From Bradyrhizobium agreste (GTDB lineage: Bacteria; Pseudomonadota; Alphaproteobacteria; Rhizobiales; Xanthobacteraceae), in NCBI RefSeq assembly GCF_016031625.1, contig NZ_JACCHP010000003.1, positions 186,001 to 250,000 on the forward strand: DNA of 64,000 nucleotides, given 5' to 3'. Positions 1-8,551 of the stretch are shown here, one piece after another. A program made the position numbers and the translations under genes. Position 1 is the first letter of the stretch. Every line of letters starts with the position of its first letter. The notes under the pieces were generated by a model. That model saw only the letters and a program-made list of their open reading frames with translations. It was not told the DNA's origin and did no database searches.

Positions 1-103
1 GGGCTCTGACCCGATGCCGATGACGCCGGCGGACTTTTCGCGGTTCATCGGCGGTGAGGTGAAGAAATGGGAGGCTGTTACCGCAAGGGCAAAGAAAAAA
101 TAG
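1..103 (+). CDS. Bug/TctC-family tripartite tricarboxylate transporter substrate-binding protein, C-terminal end (partial)
   Basis: Only the last 33 codons lie in the window, read from base 2 and ending at TAG 101-103. The tail reads GSDPMPMTPADFSRFIGGEV followed by KKWEAV. A proline-containing T-P-A-D/E-F turn, then F-I and a final E-x-x-K-W-x-x-V helix, is the typical C-terminus of periplasmic Bug-type binding proteins. These proteins deliver carboxylates or other small anions to TctAB-type permeases or act as orphan receptors. The bulk of the gene, its signal peptide and any permease partners lie left of the window. The family call rests on this short tail alone. Confidence 0.6.
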   Translation, partial: GSDPMPMTPADFSRFIGGEVKKWEAVTARAKKK

Positions 104-409
104 AGATCGGCCCGGCCTTTGATCCCCGACCGGCGCCCAACATTTGACGGCGCCTGATTGCTGTAAGCTCCTGCGGCCCCCTTCCCGTGTTCAATCCTTC
201 GGTTAGGGCCCCCGTGGTTGGATTGCTCCGGCGAACCTTCCGCTTGCGGTGGGCAACGGAAAATTCGGAGAGTGTGGGCCAGTTCATAGAATTGAACGCC
301 CGAGAGCCGCACAATTCGCAAATAGCGTTGCATAACGAAACACGTTTCGGTTGCCGGGCCCTGGCGCACAGACGCGTTGGGCCCGCGCGCGACCCGGGGG
401 GCCAAAGAC
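104..409. other. Intergenic stretch upstream of the DyP-P450 gene
   Basis: About 300 bases separate the Bug-protein stop from the next start. I see no convincing ORF, RNA gene or strong terminator. It presumably holds the promoter of the gene starting at 410, but I could not pick out -35/-10 elements with confidence. Confidence 0.5.
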
Positions 410-3400
410 ATGCGTCGCGATTTGACCATCAAGACCGGCAACATGGCCGGTACGTCCGATTTCAGGGTGATGGCTCCGATCAAGAAGGGGTTCGTGCCGT
501 CCCTGGATGCGACCACGTACAAGACGCGCGTCAAGTACGTGTTGCGGGCGCTGAACAGCGGACGCGCCAATGCGTATGAATACGAGCTCGCCCGCGTGCT
601 GTCCGATTCCGTGGACCGCGTCGGTCGGATCCACTCGGTGGGCATTGCCGTGCTCGAGCCTGAGGACGAATCCGTCGATGCCACGGACTACGTGCTGCTG
701 ACGGCGACGTTCGACGGTTCGTGGGAGGCCTATGTCCGCGTCATCTGGCAGAAGGCTGCCCGGCTGCTCGATCTCATTTTCTGCAATACCGAGGGTTATT
801 GGCTCGGTCACGAGAACACCTACGAAGACTGGGGTATCTGGCTCAAGAGCAGGCAGACCGAGGCCTATTTCCTCTATGCCACCCCCGACCTGACCGTGGA
901 TGACACGCGCTTCCTGCGGATGGAGGAGCGCGTCTATCGGCGCGCCTCGGGCGCCGGCGCCGATCAGATCGTCACGCGGATCAGGATTCCGTCGCCGGAA
1001 GAGATCGCGCGGCGCTCGGTTTTCCAGGGCGTCGATCCGACCAATGCCGGCTTCAGCGAACCGCTGACGCCCGAAGCGGCCGGCAGGCCGGCCTTCCGCC
1101 ACGGCATACTTGCGCTGGCGGGGCTCTACCGCCTGGCCGACTTCTATCCTCCGGGGACGCATGATGGCGTGGTTCTACATCGGGCCGCCCACGAGCTGCT
1201 GCCGGAATTCGTCACCATGATCAACAACCCCGCCTATGCGGAAGGCGTCAAGCGCGCCAGCCGGCGCTATGAGGAAGCCCTGCGCTGGTTGATGACCCCG
1301 CCCGACGTGGCGCCGGTACGGCGTAACCTGCCCCTCGCCTTGCCGGCCAAACCGCCGTTGGACGATCCCGGCAACGTGCAAGGCGGGATCGTCACCGCCT
1401 ACCCCGATTCGGATCACGGCTGCCTGTTGCTGTTGCAGTTCGCCAATCCGGCCGCACTGGCCGCGTTTCTCGACGTCCTCAAGGTGACGTCCGAAGCCGA
1501 CGTTCCGACGCCCGGGCAGATCGTCACCAACATCGCATTCACGGTCGAGGGACTGCGTCAGGCCGGCCTGTCCGACGAAGAGGTGCGCACTCTGCCGGAA
1601 GAGTTTGTGCAGGGCATGGAACGACGCGCCGGCCTGCTCGGCGACGTGCGCTGGAATCATCCCCAGCGCTGGCGCCTTCCGGCCAGCAATTGGGCGCTCG
1701 GGATCAACGCGCCGGACCTGCCCGAAGGCGACCCGGCGCCGCGCATCAGCATGAGCTCGGTCCATGCCGTCCTGCAGCTCCGCCTGTTGCTGTCCAAGGA
1801 TGCGCAGACGACGGCCGATGCGAGAAATGCGTTGATGGCGGAAATGACTCGGCTGGTCGAGGTTGATGCGGGTGTCAGACCCCTTTCGATTCAGTGGATG
1901 CAGCGCCAGCGCGATAAGCGATCCGGCACCATGCAGGACCATTTCGGGTTCACCGACGGCAGCTCGAACCCGGTGCTGCACGAGCGCCAGGCCGGCAGGT
2001 CCTATTCCAATCAGGTGCATCTCGGCGAGATTCTGTGCGGCTACCCGAATCTCGCCGACGAGACGGCGCCGTTCGGCAACGCGACCAATCGTGCTCACGC
2101 GATGCTCCGAGACGGCAGCTTTATGGCATTGCGTAAGCTCCGACAGGACGTCGAGCAGCTCGAGGAGGTCCTCGCCCGCGCGACGCGACAGGCCACCGAG
2201 ACGGCTGGACCGGACACACCTGCCCTGACGCGCGAGACGCTGATGGCCAAGATGATGGGACGCTGGCCGACCGGCCATCCCCAGGCCGGCCAACCCCTGA
2301 CCCCTACTCCGCCGCCCGACGGGCAGTGCAACGACTTCAACTACATCCCCGATCCGCAGGGACAATTCTGCCCGTTTCACGCGCATATTCGGCGCGCCAA
2401 TCCGCGCGTCGCGATCACCAAGGCGGATGCCGGCGCCCGGCCACCACGGATCGTCAGGCGCGGCATGTCCTATGGTCCGCCCGTCCGGCGTGATGACCCG
2501 CAAGCCGCCAAATCCACCCTGCAACAGGAGCGCGGCCTGGTTTTCATGGCCTACAATGCCAGCCTCGGCGAGCAGTTCGAGGTGGTGCAGAGCTGGCTCT
2601 CTGGCGGTAACAGCTCGGGTTCGACCTCGGGCGTAAGCGATCCTTTCCTTGGCCTCGCCGAGCCTGGCCGGCTCCGCCATTTCCGTTTCGAGCATGGCGG
2701 CCAGACCATGCGCGTGGCGCTGGACGGCTCGGACCGGCTCCACGACGAACCCCGTCCGTTCGTTCGTCTGGAATGGGGAGCGTATTTCTTTGCACCATCG
2801 AAGAAGGCGCTTGCCGATCTGCAGCGATGGGCGGCTGGCCAGGGACATAAACCGGCGGTGACCTGGAGCGCGGATCAGGGGGAAAAGGAGATCGCGCGTC
2901 TGCGCCTGATCGAGCGCCAGCAGGGCGAGGCCGCGGCGATGGCCGCGTGGAAGACAGCGCTAGAAGATCCGGATTCAGCCTCGCATTTCGTCAATGCGTC
3001 GATCTGGGCTGCGATCCGCGAGCGCCACGGCGGCGCGCTCCGCACGCCCTTCGGGGTCTTGGTGGCCGACCGCGACATGGTCTACCAGGTGTTCGCCGAT
3101 TCCGACACCAAGCTGACCATCACCGGCTATCTTCCCCGCATGCTGCGGTCGTTCGGCATCCTCTATCTTGGCCGCGACGCCGGACAGCCAGACCAGGTCT
3201 ACGAGCAGGAATCCGAGGCCTGCAACGCTGCGATCATGGCCCTCGACCAGCCCGCCGCATTCGAGCTGGCGCGCGCGGTCACGCAGAAGGTGCTGGGCTT
3301 CATGGTCAAGCAGACGATCGACTATGCCGCCAGCGACGGCGAAGCGAGCTGGGAACTGACCGTCGACGTGCATGAATTGGTGGATCCGCTGCTCGCCGCC

Positions 3401-4225
3401 TTCTGCGAAGCGTGGTTCGGGATGAGCGAAGAAGGGGGGCATTTCCGCCGCGTCGGCTATCGCTGGGATTGGAAGCCAGGCGAGCCGCCCGGTTATCCCG
3501 GCCATTTCCTCTCCCCTTCGCGCTACATCTTCCAGCCGCACCCGAACGCGACAGTGGAGGCGATCGGCGCGGCACATGGTGAGGCTGCGCGCCGTGCCAT
3601 GGAAGGCTTCCTCACGCAGTTCGGGCCGACGAACGGGCCGGTGACAAAGGCGGTCTATAACTCGCCGCGGGGCACCGGCGACATTCCGTTCGTGGCGCGC
3701 ACGGTCGCCGGCGCCATGATGGGATTCATTCCGACCGTCGACGGCAACCTGCGACGGATATTGAACGAATGGCTGCGCGAAGGAACGCTATGGGCGTTGC
3801 GCGCTCGCTATGCCGGCACGGTGGCAAAGAACTACATGGATGCCCTCAACCGGCTGAGGGACGACTTCATCCCGGCGATGCAGCTTCGCGCGGTGCCCGA
3901 ACTGATCTGGCGGACGGCCGTCGTTTCGCAAACCATCGGAGGTGTCGAGGTCAGGCCCGGAGACGTCATCGTCGCCGGCGCGGTCTCCGCCACCCAGCAG
4001 AGTCTCGCCGAAGGTCGTCAGGACATCTATCACGCCTTCGGCGGCAACCGCAGGGTCACCGGGCATCCCACGCATTCATGTCCCGGAGCAGACCCGGCAC
4101 TGGCGGTGATGCTGGGCTTCTTCAGCGCATTGGTGGAGACGGCGCTACCCTTGCGGGCCGGGCCCATTCCAATGAGCCTGACGATGGACGGACGAGTTCC
4201 CGCGCCGAGCCCACCTCCATCCTAA
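410..4225 (+). CDS. DyP-type peroxidase fused to a divergent cytochrome P450 domain (about 1,271 aa)
   Basis: Three parts are visible. Residues about 1-310 have no clear family; they hold an alpha/beta-looking segment (TFDGSWEAYVRVIW near residue 115). Residues about 318-800 form a complete DyP-type peroxidase: it starts at VQGGIV, has the GFTDG motif (513-517, catalytic Asp516), CPFHAHIRRANPR with proximal haem ligand His659, and RRGMSYG with distal Arg684. Residues about 855-1271 look like a P450: a GGVEVRPGDVIV strand and a cysteine loop, HSCPG, with candidate thiolate Cys1224, 47 residues before the end, as in P450s. The P450 is atypical: the usual FGxGxH spacing is disrupted, the ExxR glutamate is not evident (PAMQLR aligns there), and the I-helix segment VAGAMMGF lacks the acid-alcohol pair. 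This suggests peroxide-driven or hydroperoxide-rearranging chemistry rather than a normal monooxygenase (inference). No signal peptide is seen. ATG 410 is chosen; TTG 377 and ATG 443 are alternatives in the same frame. Confidence 0.82.
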   Translation: MRRDLTIKTGNMAGTSDFRVMAPIKKGFVPSLDATTYKTRVKYVLRALNSGRANAYEYELARVLSDSVDRVGRIHSVGIAVLEPEDESVDATDYVLLTATFDGSWEAYVRVIWQKAARLLDLIFCNTEGYWLGHENTYEDWGIWLKSRQTEAYFLYATPDLTVDDTRFLRMEERVYRRASGAGADQIVTRIRIPSPEEIARRSVFQGVDPTNAGFSEPLTPEAAGRPAFRHGILALAGLYRLADFYPPGTHDGVVLHRAAHELLPEFVTMINNPAYAEGVKRASRRYEEALRWLMTPPDVAPVRRNLPLALPAKPPLDDPGNVQGGIVTAYPDSDHGCLLLLQFANPAALAAFLDVLKVTSEADVPTPGQIVTNIAFTVEGLRQAGLSDEEVRTLPEEFVQGMERRAGLLGDVRWNHPQRWRLPASNWALGINAPDLPEGDPAPRISMSSVHAVLQLRLLLSKDAQTTADARNALMAEMTRLVEVDAGVRPLSIQWMQRQRDKRSGTMQDHFGFTDGSSNPVLHERQAGRSYSNQVHLGEILCGYPNLADETAPFGNATNRAHAMLRDGSFMALRKLRQDVEQLEEVLARATRQATETAGPDTPALTRETLMAKMMGRWPTGHPQAGQPLTPTPPPDGQCNDFNYIPDPQGQFCPFHAHIRRANPRVAITKADAGARPPRIVRRGMSYGPPVRRDDPQAAKSTLQQERGLVFMAYNASLGEQFEVVQSWLSGGNSSGSTSGVSDPFLGLAEPGRLRHFRFEHGGQTMRVALDGSDRLHDEPRPFVRLEWGAYFFAPSKKALADLQRWAAGQGHKPAVTWSADQGEKEIARLRLIERQQGEAAAMAAWKTALEDPDSASHFVNASIWAAIRERHGGALRTPFGVLVADRDMVYQVFADSDTKLTITGYLPRMLRSFGILYLGRDAGQPDQVYEQESEACNAAIMALDQPAAFELARAVTQKVLGFMVKQTIDYAASDGEASWELTVDVHELVDPLLAAFCEAWFGMSEEGGHFRRVGYRWDWKPGEPPGYPGHFLSPSRYIFQPHPNATVEAIGAAHGEAARRAMEGFLTQFGPTNGPVTKAVYNSPRGTGDIPFVARTVAGAMMGFIPTVDGNLRRILNEWLREGTLWALRARYAGTVAKNYMDALNRLRDDFIPAMQLRAVPELIWRTAVVSQTIGGVEVRPGDVIVAGAVSATQQSLAEGRQDIYHAFGGNRRVTGHPTHSCPGADPALAVMLGFFSALVETALPLRAGPIPMSLTMDGRVPAPSPPPS

Positions 4226-4236
4226 TGCTCAAACCT

Positions 4237-4275
4237 AAAGTGCGATGACGATTGATCCTAATCGCATCGCGCTTT
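4237..4275. terminator. Hairpin between convergent genes, bidirectional terminator or repeat unit
   Basis: AAAGTGCGATGACGATT and AATCGCATCGCGCTTT form a 16-17 bp stem with one mismatch and one bulge around a 6-base loop. A-rich and T-rich ends flank the stem, so it could terminate from both sides. It sits between the DyP-P450 stop (4225) and the stop of the convergent cyclase-like gene (4301). From memory, similar AAAGCGCGATGCGATT hairpins are frequent in Bradyrhizobium intergenic DNA. Confidence 0.6.
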
Positions 4276-4300
4276 GGAGCCGTGGACAGGTGCGCAGCGA

Positions 4301-7300
4301 CTAGACGGCACAATGCTGAGCGAGCTGATCGTTCGCGTAGATGATGGGCGTGCCGATGACGAGCCTGATCGTCTGCTCCGCATGCCAGTTCATGCCGAGC
4401 GCACGCAGTTTCTCCGCGGCTTCCATCATGGTCTGGCGAGCCGCCTCGCCCCGGCCCTGCCCTGCGAGAAGCTCGCCGCGCAGGGCCAGGTTCAGGGCCG
4501 CATCGCGCAGCGAACCGCGCCAGCCTGCGGAGGTTTCGGCCCGTCGCAACCAGCGCTCGCTAAGGCCGAAATCCTGGCGCAGGGCTGCGAGTTTCGCCAG
4601 CGAGCGGCATGCCGCCGCCTCGCCCAGTCGCTCGCCTTCGCGCGCGCGGCGCAGGACATGGGCGGCATACCGCCGCGCCGTCTCGACATCGCCTTCGGCC
4701 GTCGCCGCCTCGACCAGCCAGCTATATTGAACCGACGTGTAGAATTGAAAGTCGCGCCGCTCCATCCATTCCGCGGCATTCCGCAACTGCAGCAAGCCAT
4801 CGGCGTCGCCGGTCGCCGACCAGCGGGCAAATCCCGAGGCGGCCCGGCAATCGGCCAGAAGCAGCAGGCTGCGCGTGTTCTCGGCGATGCGCGCCCCTTC
4901 CACGGCAAGCTGCTCCGCCTCCTGCCAGCGGCCCTGCCAGATCAGCGCGACGGCAATCCAGTTGCGCACGGAGTTGACGACCGGGTGGGTCGAGCCTTCG
5001 ACCAGAGCCATGCCTTCACCGAAACAGGCGTGGGCGCCCTCGAAATCGCCGCGATCCGCGAGGATGCCGCCCTTGCATGCCAGCGCATAAGCCGCCCCGA
5101 AGGATATCGCACCATGACGCCGGCTGCGTTGCTGCTTGGTCGAAATGGCGGCGTCGATCAAGGCGATGGCTTCGTCGTACTGACAGCTTGCAGCCAGAAT
5201 CTGCCCGAGCGTCGCTTCGATCTGGGCGATCAGGCGACGATCTTCGAGCTTGCGTGCCAATTCCAGTGCCGTCCGCGTGTGCGTCACGGCCTCGCGGAAG
5301 CGGCCGAACCCGTAGCACATCCAGCCGAGCCATTCGTAGGCGCTGGCCATCGCGGCGGTCTCGCCGAGGGAGGACGCGATCGCAACCGCGCGTTCGAACA
5401 CGGAGGTATCGTCGGTCAGCGACAGCGGGTCGAAGATGTTGGCCATACCCAGCTTGTTGGCCAGCAAGCACCAGCGCAGCGATTGCTCGCGCGAGCGATC
5501 CGGCACGCGGTCCAGTGCTTCCATGGCAACCTGGTACTGCGCACTGGCACGATCGAGCGCAAATGCAGCCATGGCCTTGTCGCCGGCGCGTTCGGCATAA
5601 TGGGCTGCGCTCTCCCAATGACCTGCGCCTCGCGAATGGTAGGCCAGGGCTTCCATCGCATCCTCGCGATCTGCCTGCTCGGACCGTGCCAGCAAGGTGG
5701 CTTCGATACGCTTGTGCAATGCCTGACGCTCGTGCAGGCCAATGCTGTCGTATACCGCATCGCGCGTGATGCCGTGCTTGAAGCGAAGGACGCCGCCCGC
5801 TGGATCGGCATAGAGAAAGTCGGCGTCGGCCAATGCCCGCACGATGGCCGGGTCGGGTTCGCTGCCGCAGGCCGACACCAGCAACCCGTGCGGCACGGTG
5901 TTGCCAATGACGGCCGCGGCGCGGACCACCTTCGCCTCATCGGGCGGCAGACGTGCCAGGCGTGAGGCGACCAGGGTTGCGATCCAGCCCTGTTTGCTGC
6001 GCACTTCGAACGAGAAAGGATCGTTGGCGGCGATGGAATGGCAGAGCTCTTCGATGAACAACGGCACCCCGCCCGCGTAGGCATGGATGCGGGCCACGAG
6101 GAAAGGATCGGCCTGCGGCACCCAGCGTCGAACGGCAAGGTCGGTTTCCTGCCCCTGAAACGGTTCGAGAAGCAGGTGCGGCGCGCCGGAAATCCAATCG
6201 GTGCCGTCCTCGCGCGGCCGGCTGGCGAGGATGACGCGAGGTCCATTGGGCAATTCCAGCAACGCCTGAAGCAATTGGCGGCTCGCGTCGTCGGACCATT
6301 GCCAGTCGTCGACCACCAGCACCAGCGGGCCCTGTGCCGACAGGCCGGCGAAGAACGCGAGCAGATCGCCGACGATGCCGTCGACGGTGATGCGGCCGCC
6401 GCGCGCATCGGCGCCCGCCGACGCCAGTGCGAGGATCGATTCTGCGTTCGGACCGAGCTCGGCCGCCCATGGCTCCAGCGCCGCGCGCGCCGTTTCCTTG
6501 GCCTCGACGATCGAGGCGTCCGGTCGAATTCCCAAGGCAGCGCGTAGCATCTGCAGAAATGGTTGCAGAACCTCGGCACCGACGTAACTCTCGCAACTGC
6601 CTCGCAGCAGCCTGAAGCGCTCGGTGCCGACGTGCCCCAGCACTTCTTCCAGCAGGCGCGTCTTGCCGAGTCCCGGTCCGCCGACGACCACCGTGCAGCG
6701 TTGCGCGGGCGCAGCTGCCTCGCTCAGAAAGCGGGTCAGGAAGCCGAATATCTCGTTGCGGCCGATGAAGGGCGTCAGGCCGCGGCGCGAGGTTGCCTCG
6801 AAGCGCCGGGTCGCCGTGCTTCGGCCCAACACCAGCCTCGCCTGCGGCATTCCGGAAGCCGCCGGGAGGTGGGCGGCGAGCTCGAAGAAGTTGCCATGCG
6901 GCCCAAGGGCATCCAGGCTGGCCAGGATCTCATCCGGACCGGCGTGGCGCGACAGGTGCGCTGCCGTGTTCACGACATCGCCGATCAGGTCATACCGGCC
7001 GGACTCGATGTCGCCCTGGGTCAGAAGCACGGTGCCGGCATGGATACCCGAATGCATTCGAAGCGGCATCAGCGCCGGCGACACGCCGTCGTGGCGCAGC
7101 TGCCCGACCCATTCGTGAATGTCGAGTGCTGCCTCCGCAGCACGACGCCCGTCGTCTTCGCCGGACTTTGGAAAACCGAAAATAGCGAGGGCACCGTCTC
7201 CCTGGGTTCGGATGATGCGACCGCCGTGCTTCGCCACCGCGCGATGCCAGATCTGCCGCAATTGGCCGAGGAGTTCGGAAAGATGCTCGGACTCGATATC

Positions 7301-7390
7301 CCGGCCCAGGGCCGTTGATCCGACAAGGTCAGAGAACAGCACCGTCAATCGATGCCGTTCGCCTCTTGGGTCGCGGGTCTGCGTAATCAT
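4301..7390 (-). CDS. Class III cyclase-like domain / AAA ATPase / TPR signalling protein
   Basis: About 1,029 residues. Residues 15-150 form a class III nucleotide cyclase homology domain with both metal-binding aspartates 44 residues apart (Asp21 in LFSDLVGST, Asp65 in TQGDG). Residues 205-480 are an AAA/STAND-type ATPase with Walker A GGPGLGKT (237-244) and Walker B LVLVVDDWQWSD. The C-terminal half is helical and TPR-like, as in many multidomain bacterial regulators. The cyclase site is degenerate: Arg61 stands where the adenine-binding Lys is expected, and in NTAAH His145 replaces the transition-state Arg, although Asn141 and the specificity Asp134 remain. The protein may sense or bind nucleotide rather than make cAMP (inference). 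ATG at 7390 is used; a TTG two codons upstream (7396) is also possible. Confidence 0.8.
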   Translation of the reverse strand: MITQTRDPRGERHRLTVLFSDLVGSTALGRDIESEHLSELLGQLRQIWHRAVAKHGGRIIRTQGDGALAIFGFPKSGEDDGRRAAEAALDIHEWVGQLRHDGVSPALMPLRMHSGIHAGTVLLTQGDIESGRYDLIGDVVNTAAHLSRHAGPDEILASLDALGPHGNFFELAAHLPAASGMPQARLVLGRSTATRRFEATSRRGLTPFIGRNEIFGFLTRFLSEAAAPAQRCTVVVGGPGLGKTRLLEEVLGHVGTERFRLLRGSCESYVGAEVLQPFLQMLRAALGIRPDASIVEAKETARAALEPWAAELGPNAESILALASAGADARGGRITVDGIVGDLLAFFAGLSAQGPLVLVVDDWQWSDDASRQLLQALLELPNGPRVILASRPREDGTDWISGAPHLLLEPFQGQETDLAVRRWVPQADPFLVARIHAYAGGVPLFIEELCHSIAANDPFSFEVRSKQGWIATLVASRLARLPPDEAKVVRAAAVIGNTVPHGLLVSACGSEPDPAIVRALADADFLYADPAGGVLRFKHGITRDAVYDSIGLHERQALHKRIEATLLARSEQADREDAMEALAYHSRGAGHWESAAHYAERAGDKAMAAFALDRASAQYQVAMEALDRVPDRSREQSLRWCLLANKLGMANIFDPLSLTDDTSVFERAVAIASSLGETAAMASAYEWLGWMCYGFGRFREAVTHTRTALELARKLEDRRLIAQIEATLGQILAASCQYDEAIALIDAAISTKQQRSRRHGAISFGAAYALACKGGILADRGDFEGAHACFGEGMALVEGSTHPVVNSVRNWIAVALIWQGRWQEAEQLAVEGARIAENTRSLLLLADCRAASGFARWSATGDADGLLQLRNAAEWMERRDFQFYTSVQYSWLVEAATAEGDVETARRYAAHVLRRAREGERLGEAAACRSLAKLAALRQDFGLSERWLRRAETSAGWRGSLRDAALNLALRGELLAGQGRGEAARQTMMEAAEKLRALGMNWHAEQTIRLVIGTPIIYANDQLAQHCAV

Positions 7391-7635
7391 CGCCAATCGC
7401 AGCCAACTCGTTGACGAAATACAAAAACGGTCTCCAGCTGGTGCCGGAGCGGATGCAGCAAGTATTGCAAAAGGCCATAGTAACTCGCCTAACCCCCAAG
7501 TGGAAGCTCGCGCGATTGCATCGGCCTAACCTGTTCAAAAAGCTCATGTCTTGCCCTTGCCGGACGGCGCGTCGCCGCCTCGCCTGCACAGGCCAAGGCG
7601 GTGGATCAAAGCCGGAGGATATCGAGCTGGCGTTG

Positions 7636-8463
7636 CTAGCGGAGCGGCAGCCGCTCCAACTGGCTCTGCGCCTTCTTGACCGCGGCCGCATACCAGCTCT
7701 GGCTCGGGGCTTCCTTGGCGAAGCACGAAGTGAAGGCGGTCATAGCCTTGTCTTCGCGGGTCATCTCGCCGCGCGGGTCTTTCTTGTCGACGGGCTTTGC
7801 CATCATCTGCTTCCAGACCTTCTCGCAGGCCGGGATCGGGGTGGTCTTCACGACCTCCCTTGCCGCGAGGAAATAGACGTTGTCGCCCTGGATGGCGACA
7901 ACGTCGATTTCGTCCGGCGGACCCTTGAGGTCGCCATTGCCGCGCACGCCGAGCACAGCGGCCGCGACGCTCGCCCTTGCCGGCTTGGCGATCGGCAGCT
8001 CCGCATAGATCGCGAAGGCGGCGTCCTGGATGGCGTAATAATAGAAGCGGTCGGATTTCAACGCGGCGCCGCTCTCCTGCGGCATGCCGTCGTCGCGATG
8101 CTCGCCCAGCCAGTGCTTGAGCAGCCCGGTCGTGGTCACCACGGCCTGCATCTTGTCGCCTTCGGAAGCGAAGCTCAGCCCGTCGAGATGGCCGAAGCCG
8201 CTGTCGCTCCTGAACAGCGTATCGACGTTCGACTTGCCCTCGGCCGGGAGCCCCTTGATTGCGACCGGACCGATCAGACCACGCAGCACGCCAGTCAGCT
8301 CATTCACGGCCGCATCGTGTTGCCTATAGATCTCGTCGCTCTCCTTGGCGTTCGAGAATTTCGCGATGTAGCGGTCGCGCAGGTCGAGATAGTGTTGCTC
8401 GGGCGCAGCCGCCTTGGCGGGCGCGGCCAGGACGAGCAGGCAGAGCAAGGCAAGCAATCTCAT
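7636..8463 (-). CDS. Secreted hypothetical protein downstream of the siderophore receptor/PepSY genes
   Basis: About 275 residues starting MRLLALLCLLVLAAPAKAA, a good Sec signal peptide with probable cleavage after AKA. The frame continues upstream to 8529, but Met at 8463 gives the signal peptide and has a GGA about 11 bases upstream. The mature part is alpha/beta in composition, with cysteines in PACEKVW and FTSCFAKE that could form a disulfide. I do not recognise a family. It lies on the same strand 88 bases after the PepSY gene, so it may be periplasmic and co-expressed with iron uptake (inference). Confidence 0.7.
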   Translation of the reverse strand: MRLLALLCLLVLAAPAKAAAPEQHYLDLRDRYIAKFSNAKESDEIYRQHDAAVNELTGVLRGLIGPVAIKGLPAEGKSNVDTLFRSDSGFGHLDGLSFASEGDKMQAVVTTTGLLKHWLGEHRDDGMPQESGAALKSDRFYYYAIQDAAFAIYAELPIAKPARASVAAAVLGVRGNGDLKGPPDEIDVVAIQGDNVYFLAAREVVKTTPIPACEKVWKQMMAKPVDKKDPRGEMTREDKAMTAFTSCFAKEAPSQSWYAAAVKKAQSQLERLPLR

Positions 8464-8551
8464 TTGCAATTCCGGAAGACTGGAGATCGATCTCCGATCT
8501 TTGTGCCAACGCCGGGTGCGAAGGTTCATCCGTTCGCGGAATGCGGGCGCC

